A stretch of DNA of 64,000 bases from Anaerolineales bacterium UBA2181 (GTDB lineage: Bacteria > Chloroflexota > Anaerolineae > Promineifilales > UBA4811). This document shows, in pieces, positions 63,440 to 64,000 of the stretch. The stretch lies in NCBI GenBank assembly GCA_002328075.1, contig DCVT01000037.1:1-64000 (forward strand), read 5' to 3'. Under the pieces are notes generated by a model. That model was not told the DNA's origin and ran no database searches. It was given only the letters and a program-made list of their open reading frames with translations. The position numbers and the translations under genes were made by a program. Each line of letters begins with the position of its first letter. Within the stretch, counting starts at the first letter, position 1.

Positions 63440-64000
63440 ATGAAGCCTTTTGACCTGGACAACCTGCTGGCGCAGATGCGCCAGGCGTTGGAGCTTAACC
63501 AGCTCGACGACGCCATCCACACGCTGGAATCCCTGCGTACCCCGGACCAGGCCGACCTGCTGGCCGAGCTGGACGAGGAAGATCAGATCGCCCTGGTAAC
63601 CCGGCTTGGTCCAGCCGCCTCGGCCGACATCCTCGAGGAGTTGGAGGATGAAGAAGCCGCCGACCTGATGGAGGCGTTGCCCACCGAAACCGCGATCCGC
63701 ATTGTGGAAGAGATGGCGGACGATGAGGCGGCCGACGTGCTGGGGGACATTGAACCCGCCATAGCCCGGTCCATCCTGGCCGGAATGGAGGATTCAGAGG
63801 ATATCCACCCGCTGATGTTGCATGCGGAGGACAGCGCCGGCGGGTTGATGACCTCCGAAATCCTGGTGTTGCGACGGCGAACCACCGCCGGCGAGGCGCT
63901 GGAAGCCGTCCGGCGCTGGCAACCCGACTCCCAGCCGGTCTACGACCTCTTTGTGGTTGATTCGCAGGGTCGATTGAGCGGTGTGGTCAACCTGCACCAA
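63440..64000 (+). CDS. mgtE: Magnesium transporter MgtE, 5' part
   Basis: The window edge cuts this gene after 187 codons. ATG 63440 follows TAGGAGGTG. The N-terminal cytoplasmic superhelical domain is complete: 'LDEEDQIALVTRLGP', 'LEELEDEEAADLMEALP' and 'MADDEAADVLGDI' are the repeating MgtE_N helices with Mg-sensing acidic residues. The first CBS domain begins with 'EDSAGGLMTSEILVL' and is running at the edge ('YDLFVVDSQGRLSGVVNL'). The membrane channel part lies outside the window. In MgtE, Mg bound between the N and CBS domains closes the channel. Confidence 0.9.
   Translation, partial: MKPFDLDNLLAQMRQALELNQLDDAIHTLESLRTPDQADLLAELDEEDQIALVTRLGPAASADILEELEDEEAADLMEALPTETAIRIVEEMADDEAADVLGDIEPAIARSILAGMEDSEDIHPLMLHAEDSAGGLMTSEILVLRRRTTAGEALEAVRRWQPDSQPVYDLFVVDSQGRLSGVVNLHQ

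Noticed and set aside
1..64000. tRNA genes, rRNA genes, insertion sequences
   Set aside because: No T-loop/acceptor pattern, rRNA-like sequence, transposase or terminal inverted repeat was recognised on either strand.

Overview
The window is GC-rich, compact bacterial DNA, most likely from a member of Chloroflexota (Anaerolineae/Caldilineae-like). The taxon is inferred from several large secreted proteins whose C-termini end in a short '(Y/Q)LP(L/A/T)V-x-K/R' tail, from YVTN-type beta-propeller proteins, from a YadA-head/peptidase S74 protein, and from multicopper oxidases with Tat or Sec signals. I recognise this combination from that phylum but cannot confirm it without searches. No rRNA, tRNA, CRISPR array, transposase or phage gene was seen.

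Region 1 (1-8.1 kb) is decayed and miscellaneous. A surface protein has been broken by three frameshifts and appears to be a chimera of a two-component-regulator propeller and a YadA-head/S74 protein. It is followed by two small exported or membrane proteins, a flavodoxin that has lost its C-terminal tail to a frameshift, and a membrane protein fused to a spermidine-synthase-like domain.

Region 2 (8.7-29.5 kb) is catabolic. A LIV-type ABC transporter (substrate-binding protein, two ATPases, two permeases) and a baeRF3 protein precede an iclR regulator whose promoter carries a perfect 21-bp palindrome. Thirteen tightly packed co-directional genes follow iclR: class III aminotransferase, carboxymuconolactone-decarboxylase-like protein, medium-chain dehydrogenase, ribose/nucleoside-type ABC transporter (4 genes), DUF6506 protein, second dehydrogenase, carbamoyltransferase, dihydropyrimidinase/hydantoinase, PreA-like flavin/Fe-S dehydrogenase and yeast-type cytosine deaminase. 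Read together they suggest import and reductive breakdown of a pyrimidine or other cyclic ureide, in which a transcarbamylase stands where a ureidopropionase would be expected.

Region 3 (29.7-41 kb) holds a broken small gene, a 1335-residue secreted double-propeller protein, a CPA2 cation/proton antiporter paired with a PII-like protein, a UbiA prenyltransferase, and a UroD-family/TPP-enzyme pair in which the TPP enzyme is split by a one-base homopolymer frameshift.

Region 4 (41.5-57.3 kb, minus strand) is a nine-gene operon: a 1923-residue beta-helix surface protein, three multicopper-oxidase-like proteins, a one-TM protein, a DUF4418 protein, two FtsX-type permeases and their ATPase. The copper ligands of the three oxidase-like proteins are complementary. 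One has intact domain-1 ligands and a dead domain 2, the second a dead domain 1 and trinuclear-site ligands in domain 2, and the third has neither. This suggests a hetero-oligomeric oxidase with its active site at a subunit interface.

Region 5 (57.6-64 kb) has a receiver-only response regulator, an OmpR-type regulator coupled to a multi-PAS histidine kinase, a DUF2284 protein, and the 5' part of an mgtE gene behind a perfect-consensus promoter.
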